64,000 nt of DNA, taken from positions 89,616-153,615 of the forward strand of contig PLET01000065.1 in the NCBI GenBank assembly GCA_003137095.1, read 5' to 3'. Each line of letters opens with the position of its first letter. Positions within the stretch are counted from its first letter, which is position 1. The stretch is from Gammaproteobacteria bacterium. Lineage in GTDB: Bacteria; Pseudomonadota; Gammaproteobacteria; Steroidobacterales; Steroidobacteraceae. The notes under the pieces were generated by a model, which saw only the letters and a program-made list of their open reading frames with translations, was not told where the DNA came from and did no database searches. Shown one piece after another: positions 26,374 through 35,399 of this stretch. Made by a program: the position numbers and the translations under genes.

Positions 26374-27918
26374 CTACCATGTGTAGCGCACCCGGTAGCG
26401 AACCGACTGCTCGCCGTCGGCCGCGACCCTCACCGGGAAGACGATGGTGCGTGCGTCGTCCTTGTCGAAATCCTGCGAACGGCTCTTGATCGTCCATTGG
26501 CTCCATCTAAGCAGCCGTTCGATGACCTGCACATCGACGGCTTCGGTTTTGTGGTTGCGGATCTTGACCTCGATTTCCTCCTCCATCCATCGGGCCTTGT
26601 TGTCGATGGTAAAATCCACCTGTCGCCTCTCACCCACGACGTCGAATGCGGAACCGAGTCTGACCCGCACCTTCTCGTTCTTCGGCGTGTGATCGATGAC
26701 GTCCTCACCGATGAATTCGAGTCCGTGATCGTCGGGGTCGACTTGCGACACCCTGATCCGCCCCTTCGGCAGCGGCACCCCGAGCCCGGATTTTTCCTCG
26801 TTTCTGAACTCCAGGAACACGTCGATTTTACCGTTGCCGACGGCGTCGTAGCCGCGATCGGTGTTGACCCCCGTCGAGTAATACGTGCCCGCCTGTCCGG
26901 CGTAGACCAGGGTTTTGCGGGCCGGCACGCGCCTCGCTGCGTCGAACAACTCGATCTGTTTGGTTGAATTGTTGGGCAGCGAGGTACGCCCGCTCAGCGT
27001 ATACAAGTGATACTCGAAAAACGGCTGCTCGGCGAAGGTAGCCGCTTCGGCGGAGTTTGCGCGTCTCGCCAGGGTCTGCGCCACGGGCCGCGGCGCCTGC
27101 GGCTGCACGCGCTGTACGTCGCCGGCGATGAGCTTCAGCCGCGCGTCGTCGAAATTGGCGCCGGACTGGTTGATGATGCTCACCCACGCGCCCACATCGA
27201 CGAACCCCGAATTCGCGTCCGCACCCTGCGCGTAGGTCAGATTGTAGTCGGCCCACCAGGTCATGCCGCCGGTTTGGTAGGACACGCGCACCGTCTGGGT
27301 TCCCGCCTTGCGGGCCGCGAGATCCCAAAGCAGCGTCGGGCGCGTGATCAACCCGCCCGGCAGTTCCGGAAAGCGCAGGTTGGAATATTGGCCGAGCGCG
27401 TGAATCTGGCCGTCCGCCCCGCGCAGCACCAGGCCATCGGCCGCGGCCAGCAGCACCCCCGTGATTTCGGTGACCTGATCACCCTGGGCCTGCTGCGCGG
27501 TGACGTTCTTGTCGATGTATCTGGACAGCAGTTTGGAGGTGCTGATCAGGTCGAATTGGAAGTTCTGCTCGATGACACGGGTGTTCTGCGGGTCGCTCAA
27601 CGACACGAATTGCACGGTGGTGGGGTCGATGAGCGCGGCGACGTCCGTGAAGCGCACCTGGCTGCGGCCGGCCGCCACCTCGACCTTGCGGTCCTGGCTG
27701 ACCATCGCATAGCCCGGCACATCGGCCGCACTCGGTGAACTTTCACCGGGCAACGGCCGATAATAGGCCGCCGCGAGCGCGCCGGGCTGCACCGAGCTGT
27801 AGATGGTCAGGGCGCTGTCGCCGTCGGCCGCCCGGGCAGCCGGCGCCAGGACCCACGCCGCGGCGCCTGCCGCGGCCAGAAGCTTGACGAGGTTCGGGGC
27901 ACTGGCTTCCCTGGTCAT
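26374..27918 (-). CDS. Exported DUF4139-family protein
   Basis: A 514-residue exported protein with a signal peptide ending about residue 30 (APAARA-AD). The C-terminal two-thirds is the DUF4139 beta-rich region with GGMTWWADYNLTY, FFEYHLYTLSGRTSLPNNSTKQI and a closing WTIKSRSQDFDKDDART / VRYRVRYTW. Its function is unknown; relatives are described as mucoidy-inhibitor-like or surface proteins. ATG 27918 gives the signal peptide; the longer frame to 28023 does not. It is divergent from a single-pass membrane protein gene across 79 bases. Confidence 0.82.
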   Translation of the reverse strand: MTREASAPNLVKLLAAAGAAAWVLAPAARAADGDSALTIYSSVQPGALAAAYYRPLPGESSPSAADVPGYAMVSQDRKVEVAAGRSQVRFTDVAALIDPTTVQFVSLSDPQNTRVIEQNFQFDLISTSKLLSRYIDKNVTAQQAQGDQVTEITGVLLAAADGLVLRGADGQIHALGQYSNLRFPELPGGLITRPTLLWDLAARKAGTQTVRVSYQTGGMTWWADYNLTYAQGADANSGFVDVGAWVSIINQSGANFDDARLKLIAGDVQRVQPQAPRPVAQTLARRANSAEAATFAEQPFFEYHLYTLSGRTSLPNNSTKQIELFDAARRVPARKTLVYAGQAGTYYSTGVNTDRGYDAVGNGKIDVFLEFRNEEKSGLGVPLPKGRIRVSQVDPDDHGLEFIGEDVIDHTPKNEKVRVRLGSAFDVVGERRQVDFTIDNKARWMEEEIEVKIRNHKTEAVDVQVIERLLRWSQWTIKSRSQDFDKDDARTIVFPVRVAADGEQSVRYRVRYTW

Positions 27919-27997
27919 ACTCGGCTCCTGCGACGGGCTGGTCGCACTCGTTGATCTGCGATTGATTTCACGTATCGTTGGAGCGGATACCGGCACC

Positions 27998-28765
27998 ATG
28001 GGCGACGAGGACCATCCGGCCATGAATGTTCACATCGAACCCGCTGAGAATCCGCGCTCCGAGGCGCCGCGCATCGATCGAAAGTTCATCGAGGATCATA
28101 GGCTGATCGACCGTTATCTGGAAGGCAAGCTGCCGTTCAAGGGCGCGCGCGACCTGGAGGACTGGTGCCGGGCGCACCCGCATTATCTCAGTGAGCTCAG
28201 ACTCGCCGAGCGCACGCATGCCAGCCTGCGCCTGCTGGAAGCCGGCGGCAGCCCGCAGGATTTGCGCGAGCCGCCGCCGCCCTGGTGGAGAACGAATTAT
28301 TTTCTGGCCGGCCTCGCCGCACTGGCGATTTCGAGCTTGATCGCCTCATGGGCTCTGGCCGGCAAGAATGCGCTGCTGCGCGGCGAGCTGGATGATGCGC
28401 GCAGCCGGGTGCGTCTCGGGTCGCTGCAGCCGCCCGCGACGCAGAGCATGCTGCGCGTGACGCCGGATCGCGCGGCCGCCGTGGGTCAGGCGCGGGTGGC
28501 GGTGAATCACGATTCGCCGCAAATGCTGGATCTGCGGATCGACATGAGCTATTCGGGCCAGCAGCAGTTTCGCGTCACCGTGGACAAGAGGGATCAGGGC
28601 CGTGTAATGGTCATCGACAATCTGCTGCGGGATTCCAACGGTGACGTCAAGCTCGCGTTCAACACGTCGGCCTTGAGCGCGGGACGCTACGACGTGCGCA
28701 TCGAGGCGCTGCCGCTGCTCGGTGCGCCGATCGCCGCAGGCTGGCTGACCCTCGATGTGCGTTAG
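27998..28765 (+). CDS. Single-pass membrane protein of unknown function
   Basis: A 255-residue protein I do not recognise. An N-terminal cytoplasmic part (about 1-95) includes FIEDHRLIDRYLEGKLPFKG, a pattern resembling the N-terminal helical domain of anti-sigma-like proteins but without the zinc His-Cys-Cys set. One membrane helix (about 102-123; YFLAGLAALAISSLIASWAL) is followed by a short coiled-coil-like segment and a beta-rich outside domain. ATG 27998 or 28022 may be the start. It is divergent from the DUF4139 gene, which suggests a functional pair; no sigma-factor gene is adjacent. Confidence 0.65.
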   Translation: MGDEDHPAMNVHIEPAENPRSEAPRIDRKFIEDHRLIDRYLEGKLPFKGARDLEDWCRAHPHYLSELRLAERTHASLRLLEAGGSPQDLREPPPPWWRTNYFLAGLAALAISSLIASWALAGKNALLRGELDDARSRVRLGSLQPPATQSMLRVTPDRAAAVGQARVAVNHDSPQMLDLRIDMSYSGQQQFRVTVDKRDQGRVMVIDNLLRDSNGDVKLAFNTSALSAGRYDVRIEALPLLGAPIAAGWLTLDVR

Positions 28766-28774
28766 GAGCGCGCC

Positions 28775-31264
28775 TCAGTCCTCGCGCAGCGTGACGATGG
28801 GCGGAGTATTGACCACGCGGCGCGTCGCCAGCGTGCCGCTGATGCCGACCAGCAAGGTGCCGCAAACCAATCCGACGACCCATACCCACGGATCGAGGGT
28901 GTACGGCAGCGAAAACAGCCGCCGCGCCAGCACCCAGCCGATCGAAGTTGCGCCGAACGCCGCCAGGGTGCCCGCCAGGAATCCGAGCGCCGAGAATTCG
29001 GCGGCCACTCCCTGCAGCACGGTCCGGCGGCTCGCACCCAGGGTCCGCAGCATCGCGCTCTCGTAGCGACGCTCGTCGCGCGTCGATTGCACTGCGGCGA
29101 GCAGCACCACCACTCCGGCCACCAGGGTGAACAGGAACACGTACTGAACCGCCAGGGACGCGCGGTCCATGATGCTGCGGATCTGCTTCAGGATGGAATC
29201 CACGTCGAGCACCGAAATGGTCGGAAAGCGGCGCACCAGATCCGCCAGGGCCGGCCGCTGGGCGGCGGTCAGGTACACGCTGGTCATATACGTGCCGGCG
29301 GCGCCGTCGAGCAGACCCGGCGGGAAAACCAGGAAGAAGTTCGGCCGGAAGCTGTCCCAGCGCACCTTGCGCACGCTGGCAACCGTGGCGCTGAGCGTCT
29401 CGCCGGCGATATCGAATGTCAGCTCGTCGCCGAGCTTCAGCTGCAGCGCCTCCTGGTATTCGGTCGATATGGAAACCAGGTGCTTGCCGTAGTCGGCACG
29501 CGTCCACCAGCGTCCCGCAACCAGCTGATTGTCCTCCATCAAGGGTCCGGACCAGGTGAGGTTCTGCTCGCGTTCGAGAAATGCGCGGCCATTCTCGGCC
29601 CTGAATCGGAGGGCATCGCCCGGCCGCCCGTTCAGCGCCGTGATCCGCGCCCGCACCATGGGAAACATCTGCGGTTCGCCGAAGCCGCGGGCCTTCAGGA
29701 ACTCCTGCAGCGGCATCAGCTCATCGGGGCGGATATTGATCAGAAAATTGTTCGGTACGTCGCTCGCCAGGCTTTGCCGCCAGTCAGCCAGCAGGTCGTT
29801 GCGCACCACCGCCAGCAGCAGCAGCACCATGATCCCCAGTCCGAAGGCCACGATTTGCACCACGCTCCCCGCGCCGCGGCGCGAGACGTTGGCGAGACCG
29901 TAGCGCCAGGCGACGCCCACGCCGCCGCGCAGATGGCCGGTCAGCCGCACCAGGGCAAAGCCGGCGAGGGTGAGCGCCAATCCCACTGCGAGCACGCCCG
30001 CCAGTACGCTCGCCACCAGTTCGGTGTCGCGCACCAGGCTCCACAGGATGGCACCAAGGGCCGCCAGCGCCAGCAGGTAGCTGGCACCGTAGCGCAGCGG
30101 GGGCGCCTCGACCGTCTTGCGCAGCACGCGTGCCGGCGGCGTATTTTTCAATTGCAGGAGGGGCGGCAGGGCGAAGCCGATGAGCATCGCCATGACCGTG
30201 ACCAGGGCGATGAGGACGGGCGAGAACGAGGCTGCGGGCAGATCGGCCGGGATCAGCCCGCGCAGCAGCCAGGTCAGTCCGCTCTGCGCGAGGTTGCCGA
30301 GCAGCGCGCCGGCGCCCACCGCCGCCGTCGCCAGCAGGCCGAGTTCGATGATCGATATGGCGAGAACGAAGCCCTGGGCCGCACCCATGCATTTCATCAG
30401 GGCCACCGTGTCGATGTGGCGGGCTGCGTAGCGGCGCGCGCCCATCGCCACGGCGACCGCGGCCAGCATGACCGAAGCGAGACTCGCCAGATTCAGGAAG
30501 CGGCTGGCGCGGTCGACGGCCGAATTGAGCTGCCGGCTGGATTCGTCGACTTCGCGCAGCCTCTCGCCGGCCGGCTTGACGGTATTGAGGTATTCGCGGA
30601 AGTCGCCGATCGCCGCCGCGGGTCCTGAGAACAATGCTGCATAGGTCACGCGGCTGCCGGGCTGGATCAGCGCCGTCGCCGCGATGTCCTCGATGTTGAT
30701 GAGCGCCGCCGGTGCGAGGTTCACGAAACCGGTGCCCTGATCGGGACGATAGTCGAGCACCTCGGTGACTCGGAACGTGCTTTCACCCACCTTGAGAGAG
30801 TCACCGAGCGCCACGTCGAGCTGCGCAATGAGGCGCGCGTCGACCCACATCTCCCCATGCTTGGGCACCTGATCAGTGTTTCGGGCCGTGCCGAAGGGCA
30901 TGTCGGCGATGCGCACGTGGCCGCGCAGCGGATAGGTGTCGCTGACGGCATGGATTGCCGTCAACTGGCTGGCATCACCGTTGAATATCGCGGTGGGAAA
31001 GGATACCACCTGCGCACTGCGCAGCCCGCGGGCCGCAGCCAGCTCGAAATAGCGCCGCGGCAGGGGCGCGGGCGATTCGATGCGCAGGTCTGCCGCCAAC
31101 ACCTCGGCGGCCTGGGCGCGCACGCCCTGTGCGATGCGGCTCGTGAAGAAACCCACCGCGGTCAGCGACAGCACGGCCACCGTCAGTGCAGACAGCAATA
31201 CGGCAAGCTCGCCCGATTTCAAATCGCGCCACAGATTACGCAGTGCAAATCGCAGGATGGGCAT
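28775..31264 (-). CDS. ybbP: ABC transporter permease, YbbP/MacB-FtsX type
   Basis: An 829-residue inner-membrane protein with an N-terminal transmembrane helix, a large periplasmic domain (about 40-245), a central multi-helix block (250-480), a second extracytoplasmic domain and a C-terminal FtsX-type block (about 700-829; MLRTLGASRRTVLQGVAAEF). This two-FtsX layout matches E. coli YbbP. It begins 5 bases after the ATPase gene, forming a typical YbbA-YbbP pair next to tesA, as in E. coli. The substrate is unknown; lipid or lipoprotein-related export is inferred from the tesA link. Confidence 0.9.
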   Translation of the reverse strand: MPILRFALRNLWRDLKSGELAVLLSALTVAVLSLTAVGFFTSRIAQGVRAQAAEVLAADLRIESPAPLPRRYFELAAARGLRSAQVVSFPTAIFNGDASQLTAIHAVSDTYPLRGHVRIADMPFGTARNTDQVPKHGEMWVDARLIAQLDVALGDSLKVGESTFRVTEVLDYRPDQGTGFVNLAPAALINIEDIAATALIQPGSRVTYAALFSGPAAAIGDFREYLNTVKPAGERLREVDESSRQLNSAVDRASRFLNLASLASVMLAAVAVAMGARRYAARHIDTVALMKCMGAAQGFVLAISIIELGLLATAAVGAGALLGNLAQSGLTWLLRGLIPADLPAASFSPVLIALVTVMAMLIGFALPPLLQLKNTPPARVLRKTVEAPPLRYGASYLLALAALGAILWSLVRDTELVASVLAGVLAVGLALTLAGFALVRLTGHLRGGVGVAWRYGLANVSRRGAGSVVQIVAFGLGIMVLLLLAVVRNDLLADWRQSLASDVPNNFLINIRPDELMPLQEFLKARGFGEPQMFPMVRARITALNGRPGDALRFRAENGRAFLEREQNLTWSGPLMEDNQLVAGRWWTRADYGKHLVSISTEYQEALQLKLGDELTFDIAGETLSATVASVRKVRWDSFRPNFFLVFPPGLLDGAAGTYMTSVYLTAAQRPALADLVRRFPTISVLDVDSILKQIRSIMDRASLAVQYVFLFTLVAGVVVLLAAVQSTRDERRYESAMLRTLGASRRTVLQGVAAEFSALGFLAGTLAAFGATSIGWVLARRLFSLPYTLDPWVWVVGLVCGTLLVGISGTLATRRVVNTPPIVTLRED

Positions 31265-31269
31265 GGTCC

Positions 31270-31959
31270 TCAGCTCACCGCGTGACCTGCGTCCAGTTCG
31301 AATGTGCGGTCGCAGCGCGCTGCCAGCGTGCGGTCATGGGTGACCAGCACTAGGGTGCTGCCGGAGCTGCGGTTCAGTTCGAACAGTAGATCCGTGACGC
31401 GCTGTCCGGTTGCCGTGTCGAGATTTCCCGTGGGTTCATCGGCGAACAGCACGGCAGGGTGCGTGACGAATGCGCGTGCGATGGCCACCCGTTGTTGCTC
31501 GCCGCCGGACAATTGCTTCGGATAGTGGGCCGCACGCGGCGTCAAACCGACCTGCTCGAGCGCCTGCGCCGCCAGGGCGCGGGCATCGGTGCGATTGCCG
31601 AGTTCCAGCGGCAGCATGACGTTTTCGATCGCCGTGAGCGATGGAATCAGGTGAAAGGACTGGAACACGAAGCCGACGTGGCGGGCACGGATGGCGGCAC
31701 GGCCGTCTTCGTCGAGTTCGGTCAAATCGACGCCGGCGATGAGCACGCGGCCCGTGCTCGGTGTATCGAGCCCCGCGAGCAGCGCCAGCAGCGTGGATTT
31801 GCCGGCACCCGAGGCACCGACGATGGCCAGGGATTCACCGCCGCGCACACTGAGGCTCACATCGGCGAGAATGGTGAGCGAACCCTCGGGGCTCGCCACG
31901 GTCTTGGTGATGTGGCGGGCTTCGAGTACGAACTGGTCATGAATCGTGGAATCCTGCAT
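31270..31959 (-). CDS. ybbA: ABC transporter ATP-binding protein, YbbA/LolD type
   Basis: A 229-residue ATPase. Walker A is GASGAGKST, Q-loop FVFQSFHLIPSLTA, signature LSGGEQQRVAIARA, Walker B VLFADEPTGNLD and switch His VTHD. The start ATG 31959 begins MQDSTIHDQFVLEA; a longer frame to 32037 would run into tesA and is rejected. It partners the YbbP-like permease downstream. Its start is only 14 bases from the divergent tesA start, so its promoter must lie within tesA or the two share a very compact control region. Confidence 0.92.
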   Translation of the reverse strand: MQDSTIHDQFVLEARHITKTVASPEGSLTILADVSLSVRGGESLAIVGASGAGKSTLLALLAGLDTPSTGRVLIAGVDLTELDEDGRAAIRARHVGFVFQSFHLIPSLTAIENVMLPLELGNRTDARALAAQALEQVGLTPRAAHYPKQLSGGEQQRVAIARAFVTHPAVLFADEPTGNLDTATGQRVTDLLFELNRSSGSTLVLVTHDRTLAARCDRTFELDAGHAVS

Positions 31960-31973
31960 TGGGAGCGCCAGTG

Positions 31974-32597
31974 ATGCGACTTTTTGTCCTATTGCTCGTG
32001 ATTTCGGGCGTGCCGGCCGCTGCCGAAGCGCCCGCACCGCCCACGCTGCCCACGCTGCTCGTGTACGGCGACAGCATCAGCGCAGGCTACGGGATTCGCG
32101 TCGAGCAAGGATGGGTGGCCCTGCTGCAGGCGAAGCTGAAACAGGAAGGGTACGGGTACCAGGTCATCAATGCCAGCATCAGCGGCGAGACGACCGCAGG
32201 GGGGCTGGCGAGGCTGCCTCGGGCGCTCGCATTGCATCATCCGCAGGTGGTCATCCTCGAACTCGGCGGCAACGATGGGCTGCGGGCGCTGCCCGTCGCC
32301 CAAATGCGCGACAACCTCGCGCGCATGTGCGCCCTGGCGAAGTCGGCTGGAGCGCGCATTCTACTGCTCGGCATGCGGATCCCGCCCAATTATGGCCCGC
32401 AGTACACCGAGCAATTTCGCCTGGCGTTCAGCGATCTCGCCCATGCCGACAAGCTGCCTTTCGTGCCGTTCCTGCTCAATGACATCGCCCTGAATGCAAG
32501 CCTGATGCAGGCCGATGGATTTCACCCCAATGCGCTGGGGCAGCCCCGATTGCTCGACAACGTGTGGGCGGAGCTGGGCGGACTACTACACAGATGA
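31974..32597 (+). CDS. tesA: Multifunctional acyl-CoA thioesterase / lysophospholipase TesA (GDSL)
   Basis: A 207-residue periplasmic SGNH hydrolase. The signal peptide MRLFVLLLVISGVPAAAEA precedes block I VYGDSISAGYGI (Ser34), block II Gly in ASISGETTAGG, block III GGNDGLR and block V DGFHPNALGQ (Asp and His of the triad). GGGAG lies 8 bases before ATG 31974. It is divergent from the YbbAP genes as in E. coli. It hydrolyses acyl thioesters and lysophospholipids in family members. A strong bidirectional hairpin follows. Confidence 0.94.
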   Translation: MRLFVLLLVISGVPAAAEAPAPPTLPTLLVYGDSISAGYGIRVEQGWVALLQAKLKQEGYGYQVINASISGETTAGGLARLPRALALHHPQVVILELGGNDGLRALPVAQMRDNLARMCALAKSAGARILLLGMRIPPNYGPQYTEQFRLAFSDLAHADKLPFVPFLLNDIALNASLMQADGFHPNALGQPRLLDNVWAELGGLLHR

Positions 32598-32601
32598 CGC
32601 G

Positions 32602-32635
32602 GGCGGCGATCCCCCATACCCGGGGGACCGCCGCC
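32602..32635. terminator. Bidirectional terminator-like hairpin after tesA
   Basis: GGCGGC (32602-32607) and TCCCCC (32610-32615) pair with GGGGGA (32622-32627) and GCCGCC (32630-32635), with a small internal loop and a 6-base apical loop. It fills the gap between convergent tesA and the DUF3761-like gene. No T tract is present. Confidence 0.6.
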
Positions 32636-32657
32636 TGCGCATCGTCCCGATATCAGC

Positions 32658-33065
32658 CTACTTGGTCAGGAACTCGGCAACTCCGCCGTGCTTCGAGCAC
32701 GCGCCGCTGTGAGTCTTGGCATGCGAGTACGTTCCGTCCTTGCACTTGGCGGTGGCACCCGTGGGATCCGTCGAGCTGGCCGAAGTCGTCGTAGCGGTCT
32801 TCGGAGCCGAGGTCTTGGTCGTGGTCGCCGCAGGCGCAGCAGCCGGCGCGGCGGTGGCGGCGGTCTCCGTGGCCTTCTTGGTCGAGGTCTTCGGCGCCTT
32901 CTGGACGCCGCCGTGTCCGCTGCAGGCACCCTTGCCCACGGTGGCCGACGTCGTGCCATCCTTGCAGGTCGTCGGTGCGGTGCCGTCCGCGGCGTAGGCG
33001 GGCAGCGCCAGCGTGAGGATCACCATCGGCGCGGCCACCAGGCTCATTATGTATCGATTATTCAT
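32658..33065 (-). CDS. Small exported DUF3761-like protein with duplicated Cys motif
   Basis: A 135-residue exported protein: signal peptide about 1-25 (LPAYA-AD), then two copies of a CKDGT-x-S ... GACS-x-HGGV motif at about 34-54 and 108-128, separated by a 50-residue Ala/Thr/Lys/Pro linker (KKATETAATAAPAAAPAATT). The C-terminal copy (SGACSKHGGVAEFL) is the DUF3761 signature. Each copy has two Cys and one His, so a disulphide or metal site is possible. The function is unknown. It is a single gene ending at the hairpin shared with tesA. Confidence 0.75.
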   Translation of the reverse strand: MNNRYIMSLVAAPMVILTLALPAYAADGTAPTTCKDGTTSATVGKGACSGHGGVQKAPKTSTKKATETAATAAPAAAPAATTTKTSAPKTATTTSASSTDPTGATAKCKDGTYSHAKTHSGACSKHGGVAEFLTK

Positions 33066-33142
33066 TGGAAAAGCACTCCCAGGTTTTGAACGCGTCCGGA
33101 TTGTAAACGGTATCCGCCCGGATCCTCCTTAAATGCGTGTCA

Positions 33143-33532
33143 TCAGTGCGCGTCGGCGATCGGCAGCATGCTCACCACGTCGAACACGAACCGGGTGTGC
33201 TGGCGCGGCGTGGCGGCCTCGAACAGCGAACCGTCCACCGTGACGTGGGAGTTCTCCCCGATATTCTCCGGGAACTGCGCCAAGCCGGTCATCTGCACGT
33301 CATTGACCGGCAGGCATTGATGACTCTGGGCCGGCGCATACACGTAGGCGGTCCGGTCCAAGGCCAGAATCGCCACATTGTCCACCCCGTCGGCGGCGGG
33401 ATAATCGCGAAAGTGTACGACGCCTTTGAGGCTGTTGCGGACGGGCTGGACGAACAGGCAATGGCCATAGCCGAAAACGCAGCCGGAAAGGGCCGCACAG
33501 GCGGTGAGAGTCAGCGTTCGCTTGATTTGCAT
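33143..33532 (-). CDS. Small lipoprotein of unknown function
   Basis: A 129-residue predicted lipoprotein. The lipobox is LSGC at about residues 15-18 of MQIKRTLTLTACAALSGCVF. Mature protein contains three further Cys or His-rich spots (YGHCLF, HQCLP) and ends VVSMLPIADAH. It is upstream of, and read in the same direction as, the DUF3761-like gene, and divergent from fadD. No family is recognised. Confidence 0.65.
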   Translation of the reverse strand: MQIKRTLTLTACAALSGCVFGYGHCLFVQPVRNSLKGVVHFRDYPAADGVDNVAILALDRTAYVYAPAQSHQCLPVNDVQMTGLAQFPENIGENSHVTVDGSLFEAATPRQHTRFVFDVVSMLPIADAH

Positions 33533-33689
33533 TCGATTGGCACCCCTCGCAAGTCCATCCGACAGCCGCGACGGCCCCGCGTTCGCCCGGTTGCCTTAAG
33601 TATGCGCTCACCCGCACGCGCGGCCCCGGGTTTGCTGGCGGATTGAACCGGTGATATACACGCGGAACTATAAAAAGGAGCTGACCGGA

Positions 33690-35399
33690 GTGGACCGAAT
33701 CTGGCTGAAGCGCTACCCGCCGGGCGTCCCTGCGGATATCGACCCTGGTGAATATGCTTCGCTGCCGGCGCTGCTCGAGGAGGCCTTCGACCGATTCAAG
33801 GCGGCGCCGGCCTTCACCAACATGGGCGCCACCTTGAGCTTCACCGAGCTCGACGAGGGCAGCCGCGCACTGGCCGCCTGGCTGCAGAAGGCCGCCGGAC
33901 TCGCGGCCGGCGAGCGCGTCGCGCTGATGATGCCCAACATCCTCCAATATCCGCTGGCGCTGTTCGCGGTGCTGCGCGCCGGCATGGTCGTGGTCAATGT
34001 CAATCCCCTCTACACCCCGCGCGAACTCGAGCATCAACTGGTGGATTCCGGCGCAAAAGCCATCGTGATCCTCGAGAACTTTGCGCACGTCCTGCAGCAG
34101 GTGCTGCCGCACACCGCGATCCGGCACGTCCTGGTGACCCGAGTCGGCGATTATTTGAAGCCGGCGCGCGGCATGCTGGTGAACTTCGTGTTGCGGTATG
34201 TTCGCAAACAGATCCCCGCCTGGAGCATGGCCGGCGCGCTGCCGCTGCGCCGCGCGGTTTCGGCCGGGCGCCGCCTGGCCTTCGACCGGGCCGCGGTCGG
34301 TCCCGAGGACATCGCCTTCCTGCAGTACACGGGCGGCACCACGGGCGTCGCCAAGGGCGCGATCCTCACGCATCGCAACATGGTGGCGAACGTTCTGCAG
34401 GCGAGCGCGTGGCTCGCCCCGGCACTCGTTCCCGGCACTACGCCCATCGTGATCACGGCGCTGCCTCTGTATCACATCTTTTCGCTCACCACGAACGGCC
34501 TGGTGTTCATCCGGTTGGGCGCGCACAACGTTCTCATCACCAATCCGCGGGATTTCCCCGGATTCGTCGCGGAACTCAGGAAATTCAAGTTCTATTTCAT
34601 CAGCGGCGTGAACACGCTGTTCAATGCCCTGCTCCACACTCCGGGTTTCGACTCGCTGGACTTCAGTGCGCTGCGGGTGACCCTGGGCGGCGGCATGGCG
34701 GTGCAGGCCGTGGTGGCCGAGCGCTGGAAAAAGGTCACGCGCTGCATCCTCACCCAGGCCTGGGGATTGACCGAAACGTCGCCGGGCGCCTGCATCAATC
34801 CGCTCGACCTGGATTTCAACGGCTCCATCGGGCTGCCGATTTCCTCCACCGACATCTCCATCCGTGACGACGAGGGCCTGGAACTCGGGATCGGTGCGGT
34901 CGGCGAAATCTGCGTGCGCGGGCCGCAGGTCACGCGCGGCTATTGGAACCGGCCCGATGAGACGGAAAAGGTCATGCTGGGCGACTGGCTGCGCACGGGC
35001 GACATCGGACACATCGACGGCGAGGGCTTCGTCTTCATCGAGGATAGAAAGAAGGACATGATTCTTGTTTCGGGATTCAACGTCTATCCGAACGAGGTGG
35101 AGAGCGTCATGGCGGAACACCCGGGCGTACTCGAGGTCGCCGCCGTCGCCCAACCGGACGAGAACTCGGGTGAGGTGGTGGCGCTGTTCGTCGTCAAGAA
35201 GGATCCGAACCTGACGGCGGCGGCGCTGGTCGAACACGCCCACACCGAACTCACCGGCTACAAGGTGCCCAAGCACATCTATTTTCGCGCCGAGCTTCCC
35301 AAGACGAACGTGGGAAAAATCCTGCGGCGCGAACTGCGGGACGAATTGCGCGCCGCCGCCAAACCTCAATCCGTGGAGGATTCCGCTGCCGGTACGTAG
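33690..35399 (+). CDS. fadD: Long-chain fatty-acid--CoA ligase FadD
   Basis: A 569-residue acyl-CoA synthetase activating fatty acids at the membrane for beta-oxidation. The GTG start at 33690 has AAGGAG 9 bases upstream and gives [17 protein letters not shown], matching the FadD N-terminus; an earlier GTG at 33651 is rejected. Motifs: P-loop [14 protein letters not shown], linker LTETSPG, the FACS region [35 protein letters not shown] and catalytic Lys in [15 protein letters not shown]. Its 3' end overlaps the convergent hemE gene by 34 bases. Confidence 0.95.
   Translation: MDRIWLKRYPPGVPADIDPGEYASLPALLEEAFDRFKAAPAFTNMGATLSFTELDEGSRALAAWLQKAAGLAAGERVALMMPNILQYPLALFAVLRAGMVVVNVNPLYTPRELEHQLVDSGAKAIVILENFAHVLQQVLPHTAIRHVLVTRVGDYLKPARGMLVNFVLRYVRKQIPAWSMAGALPLRRAVSAGRRLAFDRAAVGPEDIAFLQYTGGTTGVAKGAILTHRNMVANVLQASAWLAPALVPGTTPIVITALPLYHIFSLTTNGLVFIRLGAHNVLITNPRDFPGFVAELRKFKFYFISGVNTLFNALLHTPGFDSLDFSALRVTLGGGMAVQAVVAERWKKVTRCILTQAWGLTETSPGACINPLDLDFNGSIGLPISSTDISIRDDEGLELGIGAVGEICVRGPQVTRGYWNRPDETEKVMLGDWLRTGDIGHIDGEGFVFIEDRKKDMILVSGFNVYPNEVESVMAEHPGVLEVAAVAQPDENSGEVVALFVVKKDPNLTAAALVEHAHTELTGYKVPKHIYFRAELPKTNVGKILRRELRDELRAAAKPQSVEDSAAGT

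Noticed and set aside
29087-30628. 513-codon plus-strand frame opposite the ABC permease
   Set aside because: No domain and strongly biased composition; the permease on the other strand has FtsX motifs and a partner ATPase.
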